From the NCBI GenBank assembly GCA_949987705.1, contig OX465281.1, forward strand, positions 239,217,143 to 239,281,142: a stretch of DNA of 64,000 nt, in the 5' to 3' direction. The notes under the pieces are model-generated. The model worked only from the letters and a program-made list of their open reading frames with translations. It was not told the DNA's origin and ran no database searches. Shown here in pieces: positions 10,076-21,970 of the stretch. Both the position numbers and the translations under genes were made by a program. The number at the start of each line of letters is the position of its first letter. Position 1 is the first letter of the stretch. The DNA is from Thereva unica. Taxonomy: Eukaryota > Arthropoda > Insecta > Diptera > Therevidae.

Positions 10076-13000
10076 CTAAACCATAGTTCCATTTATTATC
10101 TCTTCAATAATAATTGCATCTGAACTTTCATCTTGTGAAACATATGGAAATATGAACTTACAATAAACTAAATAAAGGGCCCAAACACTGAATAAATATT
10201 TGAATGCCTTGTCGACGCAGTACATTCTGAAATTGAACAAAAAAAAAAACATATTAATTTATAATAGATTTGTAAAGTAAATAAATTAATTACATTTTCA
10301 TTTGCTTTTTCGCAGCTGGAAGCATTTCATCTGGAGTTTTTAATATGTGCCTCCTGAAGCTATAAATACAATTCTCTAAATATTGAACTAGATCCAGACC
10401 CGTTGTGTCAATTGCGTAAGTTGCGGTTTCACGATTGTTCAGTAACTTACGATGTTTAACCATTTCCCCATTTTCAAATCTCCATTGTTGGTTACAGTAA
10501 TATTCTAGAACAAGAGTTCCATTCCTTAGTTTGCGTTGAACGCGACATAAACTGTAAAAATAATTGTAAATAATAAAATGTTTATAGTTGCTAAATGACA
10601 ATTGAAGTAGTATAAGTATGAGGGTAGTCGGACAAGTTTCCGACCTCAACATGAAGATGGAAGCATTCGTCAATAAAAGCTGGTGAATGGAGTTGCGCAT
10701 ATTTTGACAGTTACTCACCAAAGCTTCAGCCATTTTGGACTCGAAGTGGTTATTTGGCAGTCGTTTGATTGACTCATTCGAGTGTGAGTTGAGTGGGGGA
10801 CGTCCAAAAACTGCAACTACTGATTTTCACAAAAACACTCACATCGACTCACTCAAACAACTGTCAAATAACAATGCGCGTCCAAAATGGCTGAAACTTT
10901 GGTGAGTAACTGTCAAAAGAAGCGCAACTACATTCACTAGCTTTTATTGACGAGTTCTGCCATCTTCACCTTGAGATTGGAAACTTTTCAGACCACTTTC
11001 GTATATTCTATTGGAAAAAATGATTTAATTATTTCTCAGATAATACTTACAGAGGTTGTTGCCCAAAACACCATATTAATATGTCACCCAAAAGGGCTGG
11101 CAGCCACATAAAGAAAATTAAAGAAAGTTTATGAAGATAGAAATTTCCATTTAGACCTCCTCCGGGATACCATGCAATACCATTTACTGGAACACGATAC
11201 TCAGCGACAAATCGGCCCGATTCAATTAGTTCGTTCCATGTTATTTTCGTTTCATTTGAACCAGTCATATTTACGATACGGTTTGTGAAGTCTTTTGTGG
11301 TAAGTGTATTCCATGTAGAGACTAGCATTGCATCACCAACAAAATCTGCCGGAACATAATCCGCATAAATGTGACGTTGGCAATACATAGTTCGAAGGAC
11401 ACCTTTTGCTGCAGCAATCAATAATGCTATTGGTCCGTTAAAGTTATCAGTCCATCCAGGTAGTGGTGACTTCCAAATTGGTATAACTATAGACGGACGA
11501 TAAATGACTGCGGGTAGTTCAGAGAAACTTCGTACAACAAGATCTTCAGCCATTGCCTTCGTTAATGTGTAGGAATTTGGAATATCACCGAGTAGCCTAA
11601 TAAAACATATGTATTATTTAAAAAAAATTTGTATCAATTCAGAAAACATACCTTTGTTCAACATGCCTCATAGTATTTTCATCAAGGCATTCACTAGCAA
11701 TTATCATCTTTTCTGGATCTGCCGGAGGAGCGTAATGTTGCTCCTTAATAAGTTTATGTTGTGGGTGGCAGTAAGCAGTAGATATGTGAGCAAATAGCTG
11801 TAAAAAAATAAGTTATTAATAATCATTGTGCAAGTATTAAAAAAAAGGTTTTACTCACTTGTAAATTTTTACATTCTTTGCCTAATTCCAACATTAGTTG
11901 TGTACCTCTTGTATTAACTAAAATTGATACTCGAACTTCCTCATCAAATCTGTCGTACAATAAAGTATGTCAATAATCCTAAACCTCATTATGAGTAATC
12001 AGTTTCTAAATACCTTACAGTTGCAGCACCATGATAAATAATGGTAACTTCTTCGGTAAGACGTTTTCTATCTTCTGGAGAAATTCCTAAACCTGGAAGC
12101 ATTACATCTCCACCTATGGCTACAACCTTAGCCATGGCTGCTTTACCATGAGGCTCCTTTTTGAGAACATCATACAGCTAAAAAATAACAAATATTAATT
12201 GAAAATTTAGTTGGCAATTTAAATGAAAAATCAATATTTTTAATTAATAAATCTCAATTTCATCTACATTCTCGGGGTCTCTCATTGTGCAGCGCGGAGA
12301 CCGATTTTCGAAATTCAAAAATGGCGCCGAAATATAACCGAAATTCAAAATGGCCACCCAAATATAAATTTGTTAATAAATTAAAAATGGCCGCGCCAAT
12401 ATGGCCGAAGAATTTTCCAATTGTGCTCCGATTCCAATGACAATGCTCAAATTTTGACAGGATTTCACAGCACCATTTTAGTGAGCTTTTAACTCAAAAT
12501 ACGCTCTGAATTTAGTTAAGCTGAGAAAACCAAATCGCAAATTTATGTATGGTGTTCTGAAGATATACGACAGAACTTTTTTTGGGATGACTCTTTTGAA
12601 CGGGGTCTGGGAATCGGATCTTTTGAAAAATGCAGATCCGGTGAGTGGGCTCTCGTAAAAGATCCATTTTGCCCATCTCTAATATGTATGTAGGTTGTTC
12701 AAGAGCTGGGAAATCAAAAAATCTTCATATCCTAGCTCCAAATGGAAAAACATAGACTACATATCGACTGGTGAAAGGCAAAAGGGCACAAGTGACTTTT
12801 TGTAGTTTTGAGAAAAAGCCGATTGAAGATTTTCATGCCAAAAAAAGTGGAATAAAATTCAAAATGTTTTCAGGGAAATAGGATAATAAATATGGCTCTA
12901 CAGATATGTGCGACGGTTTGTTCAACTAGGGGCAAGATTTTTCAAATTAAATCACTTGTGTGTGCCCTTTTGCTCTTCCAAAATTATTTAATTTTTCCAA

Positions 13001-14484
13001 AAGAGACCAAACTGCAATGGAGAAGTAGGAAAGACAATAGGCAATTATTTCAAATTAAAATTAGTATTTCCCGCAACTGTACGAATATGCCGTTTTGCCA
13101 TTCCATAGAGCAGTGTATAATGTAAAAATGCCCATAAAAAACAGAATTTCGCAAAATTGTCACTTGTGCCCTTTTGCCTTTCACCAGTCGATATATTGAA
13201 TCCTGGTTAACCAGCAGTCTTTGGCCTTGCTCAGATGAGTAACGGTATTGTTGAAGGCTTTCCTAATGTTATATACGATACTAAAAGACATCAACCATTT
13301 TTCGTACTTGTTTTGCCAAAATGTGAAAGTGCCGACCAAATTTTTTTGCGATTTCTGCTTCAAATTGTCCTCCTAAGCATTTATTACTATGGCATCAAAG
13401 TTGTAGGACCATTATCCTTGGTTTTATACGAGTTCGAAAAATCTTCTACTTTCATATTTGGACGAAAAAAATAAATAGTTTAAAAAAACTAAAAAAAAAA
13501 AACGTTTTCATTTTCAAATGAACCAAAAATTCAAAAATAATTTTGAATTTAAAGTTTCCATTATTTACTTAAATGTAAAAAAGCGACTAGGATTGCAAGA
13601 ATCCAGTTGAATTCAAGGATTCTAAAACAAAATACTGTCTTATCGTTAACAAAACATTCAGGAGTATCCCTTCAAGTAGTAGAGAACTAATCAAGCTTCC
13701 ATTGGATTGAAGCAAGTTTAGTAAACTACGTGATGGCGCTCGCTTTCTTTTTTTCAAAATCGAACTTTAAAAATCAAGCGACTTTATTGTAGAACATTGC
13801 ACAAGAAAACGTTTTTTAATTGGATAACCAAAAAAACGAAGTTTCGGCATCATTGAATATTTAGGATTTGAAAATTCTTATTTTCTTTAAAAGTTAGTAT
13901 AAAAAATTTGCACAAGTCTCACCTCGCTGCTAAATATATCCTCCTCCACTCTATCTTGTGTAACTTTACCCTTCTTGTTCCTAACAAGCACGTAAACTTT
14001 CTTAATTCCGGGACATACTCTAATTAAAAAAAAAAAATATAAAGATCATTTTTAAATAATTATAAAAAAATTGATTTTTGTTTGGTATATGACTGTAAAT
14101 ATAACATAGAAAAATTAAATCATTAAATATGAACGGAAATGAATTCAACTTATATTTTGCCGTTTAATTTTGATCAAGCGAATCATGTAAACTGTATAAA
14201 AATAATGGTTTATACTTTATTTATTTATTAATTCGCCAAACAAGGCACACTTAAACTAGGTACACATATACTTATACTACATATATGTATGTAAGTTTTC
14301 ACACATACCTAAGTAATTTTTCTAGTAAAACTTTTCCAAGATATCCTGTAGCTCCTGTCATGAAAATGACCTGCCCAATAAAAATGTTTGCAATCCTGTC
14401 TTCTTCCTCAGTTTCGCCAATTTTGGTTGTTGTGGATTCTGTGACGTCGGCTCCATGTTCAAATTTGGAGAAATTTTGTGGCAT
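10076..14484 (-). CDS. Fatty acyl-CoA reductase, paralogue 1 (FAR-1), 8 coding exons
   Basis: Exons (minus strand): 14484-14309, 14019-13923, 12177-12014, 11949-11859, 11797-11652, 11596-11051, 10551-10294, 10226-10076; together 542 codons plus stop. All introns are GT-AG and keep frame. The N-terminal Rossmann fold has the NAD(P)H motif TGATGYLG at residues 43-50. FAR landmarks follow: YHGAATVRFDE, LFAHISTAYC and the catalytic YTLTK (Y234, K238), then LPAVIYRPSIV. A hydrophobic segment lies near 382-402. The C-terminal FAR domain starts near 407 (VQRKLRNG, CIYSFRR), and a second membrane segment lies near 503-522. By family, it reduces fatty acyl-CoA to fatty alcohol with NADPH at ER or peroxisome membranes, for wax, hydrocarbon or pheromone precursors; the substrate is not readable. 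Length is typical. The ATG is the first in exon 2, 21 bases after its acceptor, and the start region matches FAR-2. Confidence 0.95.
10616..11004. mobile_element. ~389-bp foldback MITE in FAR-1 intron 7
   Basis: The left arm (TAGTCGGACAAGTTTCC, GTCAATAAAAGCTGGTGAAT, TTTTGACAGTTACTCACCAA, CAGCCATTTTGGAC) is inverted across nearly the whole second half (GTCCAAAATGGCTG, TTGGTGAGTAACTGTCAAAA, TTCACTAGCTTTTATTGAC, GGAAACTTTTCAGACCACTT). TA lies at both outer edges. The matching FAR-2 intron (47206-47116) is only 91 bp, so the insertion postdates the duplication. Confidence 0.9.
12765..13190. mobile_element. 426-bp MITE in FAR-1 intron 3
   Basis: Terminal inverted repeats start CGACTGGTGAAAGGCAAAAG and continue GGCACAAGTGAC; they are mirrored at 13159-13190. 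ATAT flanks both ends (12761-12764 and 13191-13194), a likely target-site duplication. A 77-codon ORF inside (12892-13125) has no recognisable domain and is probably chance. Confidence 0.88.
14216..14285 (-). mobile_element. LINE 3' tail fragment in FAR-1 intron 2
   Basis: On the minus strand: CTAGTTTAAGTGTGCCTTGT, then TTGGCGAATTAATAAATAAA. This is the same terminal sequence as the LINE at 6541-6580 and the tail at 45903-45958. Only the tail was inserted, as expected of a severely 5'-truncated LINE. The matching FAR-2 intron is only 94 bp and lacks it. Confidence 0.75.
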
Positions 14485-15949
14485 TTTAAAGATGTTTTAT
14501 TAAATCTGCAATTTAAAAACATATAAAAAATTGTATTAAGTAGGTAAGTTACTGAATAGCTTAGGTGGTTTAAAATATATTTAAAACAGTAGGGTTTTTC
14601 TTTATGAAATATAATGTGCCGGGATTAATAATACAAAATTCTAACACGATTAGATATAATTATCACAGAAGAAAAACAAAAAGACAACAAACAAGAAACA
14701 AAAAAGGAATTGAAACGGATGTGTCTGAAGCAAAGGCCCCAACTGTATACAAATTACAATAAACAAATGACAGCGAAGAGTGTGCAATCCGATCACTAGA
14801 TACCTCTTATACCTAAATACCTTATTATTAGGAAGTTCACAGTATACAGAAAAAACGTAAAAGAGAAATGTCATTTTAGTGCTGATGTCACTTGGTGACA
14901 GCTTCCCATATAAAATCGAAGTTGTGTCTGCAATAATACTGACGTCACTTGGTGGCTGTTTTCATGCTATTCGAATCTGTCTGTGCCTCTTTTACATTAC
15001 CTTGTTTCTGTATACCCCGAGGAAGCTGAGACTGAGAACAGTTCGAATTAATCCATGCATTGACTCGTGTATCATGGAGCTTACAACTTGATTATGACAA
15101 ATACAAGCATACAAGAAAAAGCCTTGCTCGCTAAGGAGACTGCTGTTGTGCTATTAGGCATGAACCATGAGACAGCGAGAGCAAAGTGAAATGCAAGCGG
15201 ATGCATTGAAAGATGAAAGCTTTTCGCTGGTATATTATAGAAAACATATAACTACCTGGGAGTGAACAAAATGTGGTGAACAAAAACTACGTAAAACATA
15301 TCCAATGTCTTCCTACTATCGAAGCCTCAAGAACCGGTCTCAAACCGGTTTTTGTCTAATTTTTTTATATGTGTAGATACACGAGTGGAGCTTTTTGGAA
15401 TCAAAGAAAAAGAAGAGAAATAAATGTTTGTATACGCTTATTTTCGCCAAATTCGTGCTCTACACGTTTAACTTTTCGTTCATGCTCAAAACTTCTGACA
15501 ATTGACAGTTCAAATAGATCAATGCATTGAGTCTTGAGTCGTTTATCATCCCCCTTAGAGCAGGAGGGGAAACTGTCAAACTTTCTTCTTTTGAGTGAAG
15601 TGTTGACTCTAAATTAGTTCAATCGTGTAGAAACCAGTTTTTTTTCAACTCAACAAATGTGACCATTAAACAAATCGTTTTCTTTATCTCTCTAATTCTC
15701 TTACAAGAGAAATTTCTCGTGTATAGTACTATACATCATAATTTTACGTATTTAGTCTAAACCGGCTTTACGTACAACAGACGTCTCGTCTCGCAGAGAT
15801 CCATTGATATCTCCCCGTACCAAATTGTGCTTTCAATACTCCCTGACAGATGCGCAAACTCAAAGTCATTCAAAAGGTTTCGTGGTCGTAATTTATATTA
15901 ACTTTATCACATAAATTCATTTGATCACTTCATCACAATGACTTACTTG

Positions 15950-16350
15950 ATGACTGAATAGTAAAAACTTTTAGACATAAACCAGTTATTGAAATAAACC
16001 ATTCAGGTAAAGAATTAACAAAGATTGATCCGTTTTTTGCCTTGCTTTACTATTTATATGCAAATTGTATTGTATGTGAACTTTCTTTCGGTTTTCATAA
16101 TAAAAATTGGCTAGCTAGGTCAATGGGCTGTGTTTGTTTCTATAATCGAGGTTTGATTCCAGCAACAAGTGGCTTTACAAAGAGTAAATATTGTAAAATT
16201 CCAAAGGCCTTTGTCTGAGTAATAAGAATATTAAAATAAGATATTTTTAGCTACACAACCAGAATAGTAGATATATTTAAGTTGTAATTTTTAACTACAT
16301 AGTTCTAGTCCTATGTAATAGGACAATTCTGTTTCAATTTTATGGAGAAA
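15950..16350. repeat. Duplicated noncoding block in intron 1 (partner 53190-53600)
   Basis: Shared stretches include GACATAAACCAGTTATTGAA (versus GACATAAACCGGTTATTGAA), GAACTTTCTTTCGGTTTTCA (versus GAACTTTCTTTTTGGTTTTC) and TTTGATTCCAGCAACA (versus CTGATTCCAGTGGCA). The GGTTTGATTCC and upstream TAGCTAGGTCAATGGG resemble tRNA B and A boxes, so an old tRNA-derived SINE may lie within; that part is a guess. Confidence 0.7.
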
Positions 16351-17564
16351 GTATAATAACACTTCGGTTTGAACAAATCTGACTAGAATGTATCCAGCAG
16401 AATTTTTAATGAAGTGAAATACCTAAGCCAGGACATTCCGAGTACATACTTAATTTAAGGTGACAAGCCCTGAACAAGACCTAAAATGTTACGAAGGGTC
16501 CTTAATGTTCTCTTGTACTGAAACTGAGAGAATCTATGGCCTGGACCTTAAAACCCTACAGTTTAGCAACATTTTGAACTTGCTACCCGACGATATGGTT
16601 GGCACCACTAAAAATTTATTACTTTCTTCATAGATTGAGCTTCAGGAGGGACTTCCCAATCGAAATATCTTCAAGAAAAGATTGGATAAACGCTCCTGAG
16701 AATGTTTAATCTTCGGATATTCACAGAGAGCTCTAATACAGTTGAGGGTGTCAGGGCAGGTGTTTATGTAGACAGTACTTTTCATTGACTTCATAATATC
16801 TCCATAGAGGGGATAATGGTAGTAATAGTTGTTGGTACAGTTACAATATTATGTGAAGCTACTTGTGTATTGCATCGGGGACAAGCCCATATGTGGAGGA
16901 CCTTTGCATATTATAGAATCCCATTAGATGATTTTTATTTAAGTCTGATTAGTAATGAAACATACAAGTTAGAAAAATCTCTAATTTCTTAAGCCAGTCG
17001 TCTAATGGAGGCGTAATTAAGAGTTAAAATACTCGGGGTTTCATGATTTCGCCAGTATTTTGGCCCTGGAAATGAGAGTGCTATAAGACGCGAAAACCAC
17101 GAAAATTTTCTTCTAGCCACTGTACAAGGAAAAATCTGGAAGTGTTGATTGACACACAAGAACACCACAGATACTATATAAGTATCATCTTGGTCTTCGT
17201 ATATATCACCATGTAAGGTTGTCCTTCCAATATCTTTCTTCCTGAACTTATAGAACGGAAACGGGATTAAATACTGATTTAACATATTCCAATCGTCACC
17301 CGAGTCGGAAATGAATCCAAACTTTTAGCTACCATTGGTATATTTCTTACCTACAGTTCTGGTGGCTGACAAAAATATCTAACCTGTGAAAAATTTAATG
17401 GTCCATTATAGACAAGAAGATATGAATCCAGATGTAAAATCTTTTTAACAGTTTATTGAAATAGTCCATGCTAGCAAAGTATTTTTGTTTAGATATAATG
17501 TTTTGTGCCTGTAACAATTCCTTCAAAGAGCCAGGTTGTTGTTAGCATACCAAGAGTAAAATCT

Positions 17565-17817
17565 GGGGCCATTTCGTGTATGTCGAAAACGAAAATTTTT
17601 TTTCGTCTCGGGTTCGCGTAAGTCGAAAAAATTGAAAATTTTCGCCTGAAGCCGACGAAAGGCACTCGAAAGGTCTGGGGTTATCGAGTTTTTGCATTAG
17701 GACACGAACAATTTTCTTTCGACTTACGCGAACGCTAAAATTTTCGTCGCCAAAATTTTTCGACTTCAATTTTTTTTCGTTCGACTATCGTCGTTCGCCA
17801 TACACGAACCCGTCCCA
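17565..17817. mobile_element. ~250-bp MITE with AT-rich inverted repeats
   Basis: The left end CATTTCGTGTATGTCGAAAA is mirrored at the right by TTCGCCATACACGAACCCG. The interior is also largely self-complementary (ACGAAAATTTT, TTCGCGTAAGTCGAAA / TTTCGACTTACGCGAA). It lies at the edge of a LINE RT fragment and probably interrupted it. Confidence 0.8.
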
Positions 17818-18068
17818 GGATTCTGCAGTGTCTTAGCAGAATAAAGAGTAAAGAGGATAGGGCCAAGATGACTGCCTTGAGGGGCACCGGATGTTCTTTG
17901 CGTAAGTGAGAGTTTTCGTTCAGCTAGGTTGGGCCGTGAAACATTTTTCCGATTATTGTCTCTGAAAGAAATTTCACATTTTGATGCATGTGACCTCGTA
18001 TACAATGGGCCAATCCGACGGACCAGTAACTCTCTTAAAACGCTTGCAGCTTTCCTCGTCTCATGCAA
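17816..18068 (-). pseudogene. LINE reverse transcriptase fragment (Jockey/I/R1 type)
   Basis: The minus strand encodes SGAPQGSHLGPILFTLYSAK, the conserved LINE RT motif normally written GVPQGS-LGPLLF. Reading breaks at the MITE at 17817. Only about 80 codons remain, with no catalytic ADD box. Confidence 0.8.
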
Positions 18069-19072
18069 CTTTTCATAAATTTTTTAATATTGCATATCGG
18101 GAGCACTCCTCTTAATGTTCCTTAAGAAGGGGGTTTGAAGCAAAAAAAGGGGTTTTATTAAAATATGGTGGCCTGTAGATTGGATAGTTGAATAAACTCC
18201 GGTGTTGAAAAGTTATTAGTTTTGTTCACTTTCGCAATTGCCTTTTCGTCCTTCTAAACGCGACCATCGAAGGTGAACCGGTATATTGATTATGCTAATG
18301 GAACCCTTTGTTCGTCCTATACAATTTTTTTAAACGTAAATTTTATCCCCTTAGGTGCATATTGTTGCATATAGGTGTTATACTCCCACCTATCTAAAAC
18401 TGTAATAGTGAAGTTTCTACAATTTTTGTGTTGCGGTCTTTATTTTTGACGATAATAGTAAACTTTGATGTTAAAGTTGGCTTTATTTGGTTAAGAACCA
18501 ACATTTTTTAAATCATCAATATTTTGTATCTGGATTTTTCCAATAAATGACTTCATTCGGGGATTCACAGAACCCACTACATCATCAGCAGTAGGAAAGG
18601 TTAAACTAATTTAGTATCTAATAAAGTTTTAATTTAATTTTAAATACAAATCTATATTTTATTTATGAGGAGTAAAACCCCCAAAATAGCCACATAGTAA
18701 AGATGCCCACAAAGTTAGCCTAACAATATCCCTAACAATAATCCTAAGCTAAATCAGATCGCTCGATACATCTCTTCTCCATCTTATCCACCTATTTTGT
18801 TCAGATATACTTTTAGCTTTTTTTCTTCGAGGTCCCATACTATATTTGATTAATTGTTTAGATTTTGAGGTTTTGAAGTATTTAGGGTGATTTTTGAGTG
18901 CTCCAATAGTAATTACAAGGCGGGGGAGTTATATTTTTCTATTACAACGTGGGCGGGAGTTTGAAAAAGAGGAAAAGCATACGATCCCAAAAAACCTCAA
19001 ACTTTTGATCGAATGATTTTACTTCGGAGCCTCAATTTTACCCAAAAAAGTAGCAATGGGAGCTGAAATGTT

Positions 19073-19190
19073 CCTTCCCCTAAATTGATTCACTTCACCA
19101 CATATCTTCCATCAAAATTATGCACAAAAATCTGCTACCAATTTAGCACCTTGAAGTAGATTTTAGTACTATTGGAGCCGTTGGACACAT
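19073..19190. repeat. Dispersed repeat, copy 1 (partner 52670-52780)
   Basis: Both copies contain ATCTGCTACCAATTTAG, AAGTAGAT and ACTATTGGAGCC or ACTATGGGAGCC. Their order relative to other duplicated blocks is not collinear, so this is an interspersed repeat and not part of the segmental duplication. Confidence 0.7.
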
Positions 19191-20065
19191 AGTTTAGGGT
19201 TATATTAGGTAACTATATTTTTCGAATGTTGATATTTTCACATCCCGATTCGGTTTATAATGACTTACTTATAATTTAATAAAAAATGAACAATTTAATT
19301 GGAAGAAAAGATTCGTTAATATAGTAGTAGTTAATAAAACATTACATTTTTACATTTTTACCCATTCTATAAGTTTGGTAAAGAAGTGTAAAAAATCAAA
19401 ACTATATACCATAAAATTCGTTTAGAGGTATAATGTTTTTTTTTTTAAATTGAAAATATTACTTTTACTACAAATGTTTTTTTTAAATAGAATTACATCA
19501 ATTTTTTAAAATAAGAAAAATTATCAACTCGTACACTTTCTTTATTTCAAATGTTTTAATAATTAACTAGTAACAACCCAATTGAAATTTCTTGTATAAA
19601 ATTACAAATAACCGGAAAGACTGCGTCACCTAGCATTTTAACCAAACGAAATTCTTCAGTGATGCGCGTGAGTGATATTAATAAATATCAAAAAAATTAA
19701 AACAGTCAGAAAAACTAGTTAGTGCTTCACATGATTAAATTTGCATATGTTCTATACCAGCGTAAGATGAAGGGAAAAACTTGATGTAATTTCTTAAGAT
19801 AGTAGAACCCTGGACGCACAACCAAATTATGAATAGGAGAACTTGTAGGTATTTTTCACTTAATGTTTAAAAGTTCAAAATATTTATGTATTCCACAATA
19901 TTCATAATATTTTTACTATTCGATTATTTCCTTTATATCCTAGAACATTTAAGGATCGCCACTGATGATAAAAAGGTTTCAATCATTTTCAAAAATCCTC
20001 ACATTAATTTATTAAAATAAAATATTATTTTTTTAAATTTCACATTAAGTACTTTCAACACTTAC

Positions 20066-20226
20066 TTCACTTAATTAAATATATTTCACAAAACTAATGT
20101 CTCTTTTCGATTGCTTCAATTATAATTACGTTAAACGTTCTTCACTTTGTTTTCTTGTTAAATACAAAATCAAACCTCCCGGTCTAAAATTTAAACTGAT
20201 GCTCGGTTCAAGCTCCTCTAGTAACT
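20066..20226 (-). other. FAR-1 noncoding first exon (5' UTR)
   Basis: Starts at the predicted initiator A (20226) and ends at the donor GTAAGTG (20065). The sequence is conserved in copy B at 62012-61872, including GAAGCAAT, CGTTAAACG-like and AGAGAC segments and the donor GTAAGTGTT. It contains no long ORF. Conservation of exon plus donor is the evidence for transcription; the exact start site is inferred. Confidence 0.7.
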
Positions 20227-20254
20227 GACCGCATTTAGGTCCCAAAATTTTATA
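20223..20254 (-). promoter_or_regulatory. FAR-1 core promoter: TATA box and initiator
   Basis: On the minus strand TATAAAA (20254-20248) begins 28 bp upstream of the A of TCAGTT (20228-20223), a match to the arthropod initiator. Spacing is ideal for TATA plus Inr. A second TCAGTT lies about 30 bp downstream, so alternative starts are possible. In the paralogue the TATA position reads AGGTTTAG-like and the Inr reads TTAGTT. Confidence 0.65.
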
Positions 20255-20529
20255 AAAGCAAGTCGGTGACGTCCAATCTTTATGCTTTCATTTATTAGAA
20301 TTCTTGTTGATGTAAAACATAACAATTTTTACTTCAAGCACTGCATCCCCACCGAAGATTAACCAATGGAAATAAGAATGGACAGGTATTCAACTTCCCA
20401 CCAATTTCATTACCACACATACCGGCACATAAGCTGACTCTATTGGGGCGCAAATTTATTCTTGAACAATAATTCATCGTTAGTGCCCAAAAAAAACCAC
20501 GAGACCAAAAATAAAAACAAAGCAACCAG

Positions 20530-20993
20530 CAACCATCAAATATTTGCTAGTATCGATTCTAAATGTATTGAAGAGTAGTGAGGCTGTTGGAATTGATCGA
20601 TCAACAAGTTACATAAGGTGTTCGTAAAGTGGCCATCTGTTAAAGGCTCAACTCTACACTACCAGCGTGGCTATACCGTATAAGGCAAAAATCTCGTAAA
20701 CATTCTAATTAATAAATACCTTGGTGTGCGGGTTCTATATTGTTATTGAAAAAAGGAATTTTAATCACAAGCCGATGGGAAATCGCCCAGAAGAACAAAA
20801 AACAAGTTTAACAAAAAATTTACATTTGTCCAATACTAACCCAACCTTATCAGGAAAATCGGCAGTGCCGTCCGAGGACCGTGGACGGGGACCAATTGGT
20901 TCTTCAGAAGGGGCACAGTTTTGTAACCGGTGAAAAATCTTTGGCTAAGTATTGTACGTATATGTTGAGGTAGTACTTGGAGTACTGCCCTAT
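20530..20993. other. No gene recognised
   Basis: Follows the right edge of duplication copy A. A 70-codon plus-strand ORF (20721-20933), rich in Ser/Pro/Asn, has no recognisable domain; it could be part of a LINE ORF1 but I cannot support that. Confidence 0.4.
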
Positions 20994-21441
20994 TACTACG
21001 TTTATAAGCGGAGTTTCCCTCCGGATGGAAGTTTCGATCCGGAGTGAAAAACCGCTTATAAACCGGGAGTGAAAATCCAGAACTTGGATTTTCGCTCCCG
21101 AAGAATAAGCTGGAGTGAAACTTCGATCCCGGTTTATGTTGTGCTTATAAACGCTGACTGGGAGTGAGAATTTTTTCCGAAGGGGAAAAACTTTGTAAAG
21201 AAGAAGCTGGGTGTTTTATTTTGCTACAATAGTTTTTTTCTTTGTTTATTGATATTTTTAAATAAATTAAATTAAACATTGGGTTTATATATGTCTTTGC
21301 TATGATTTTGAATTTGAGCTTGGAGCTGTCATCTCAAACCAGAAAGTATTTTGGATTTACACTCCCATTGCTTATAAACGCATCGGGAGTTTTACTTTGG
21401 ATTGAAGATCCGGGAGTGAAACTCCGCTTATAAATGTAGTA
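20994..21441. mobile_element. ~448-bp MITE, TIR TACTACGTTTATAAGCGGAG
   Basis: The left end TACTACGTTTATAAGCGGAG is mirrored by the right end CTCCGCTTATAAATGTAGTA. The interior repeats GGGAGTGAAA and GCTTATAAAC units in both orientations (for example near 21040, 21140 and 21370), giving subterminal repeats. No ORF. TA lies at both edges. Confidence 0.88.
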
Positions 21442-21524
21442 TATCATTTTAAGCTTCGAAACGTCTCCCAAGATCTGTAAGGAAACGATCCAAATGCATG
21501 GTGTTTCATTCAAGAGGTAGATCT

Positions 21525-21970
21525 GGAGCGCGTTCAAAAACCTTACTATAGTAAACCACGAGGTTAGCTGTGGTTATGCTACATCACTTCACTTAACCAC
21601 GAAAGTTTATGTTTAACCATGGAGGTTTTTGAACGCACCGTGGTTAACTACGTGGTAAAGAAAATTTTAAAAAATTGTCCATAAAATAGTGTCGGCTATT
21701 TGCCTCAATTATTTCCAATAATTATTTATTTAAAATAATCTCACAAATCCCACTTTGATTTGTTCATTATTAACATTAAAACAAATGTCAAAAAATTGTT
21801 TTTATTCTTCTTCTTCTTAACTATCGCTAACCATGCTCCCGAGCGCCAAATTGTCAACGCCAAAAAGTTATGCTCGTGGTTATGTTGTAGTTAACCACGG
21901 AGTTTTTGAACGACAAAAGTTTACCATAGTTAACCATGGTTAACCATAGTAAGGTTTTTGAACGCGCTCC
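21525..21970. mobile_element. 446-bp MITE, TIR GGAGCGCGTTCAAAAACC
   Basis: GGAGCGCGTTCAAAAACCTT, then ACTATAGT, is mirrored by ACTATGGT- and AAGGTTTTTGAACGCGCTCC-type sequence at the right end. Internal TTAACCACG/CGTGGTTAA and TTTTTGAACG copies give extra subterminal repeats. No ORF. No clear target-site duplication was seen. Confidence 0.88.

Larger units (their letters stand above)
14506..20065 (-). other. FAR-1 intron 1 (5.6 kb), mostly noncoding
   Basis: Bounded by the donor GTAAGTGTT at 20065 and the acceptor TTAAATTGCAG ending at 14506. The segment next to exon 2 (14510-14860) aligns with 51961-52200 of FAR-2. At 14881-14970 there is a degenerate direct repeat (CTGATGTCACTTGGTGAC and CTGACGTCACTTGGTGGC). 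The LINE fragment and MITE near 17.5-18.1 kb are listed separately. The stretches 14980-15940, 16360-17560 and 18070-19070 contain nothing that I can identify. Confidence 0.7.

Noticed and set aside
10290..10733. 147-codon minus-strand ORF as a separate gene
   Set aside because: Its second half is FAR-1 exon 7; its first half is intron containing a MITE arm. The paralogue shows the acceptor at 10552/10551.
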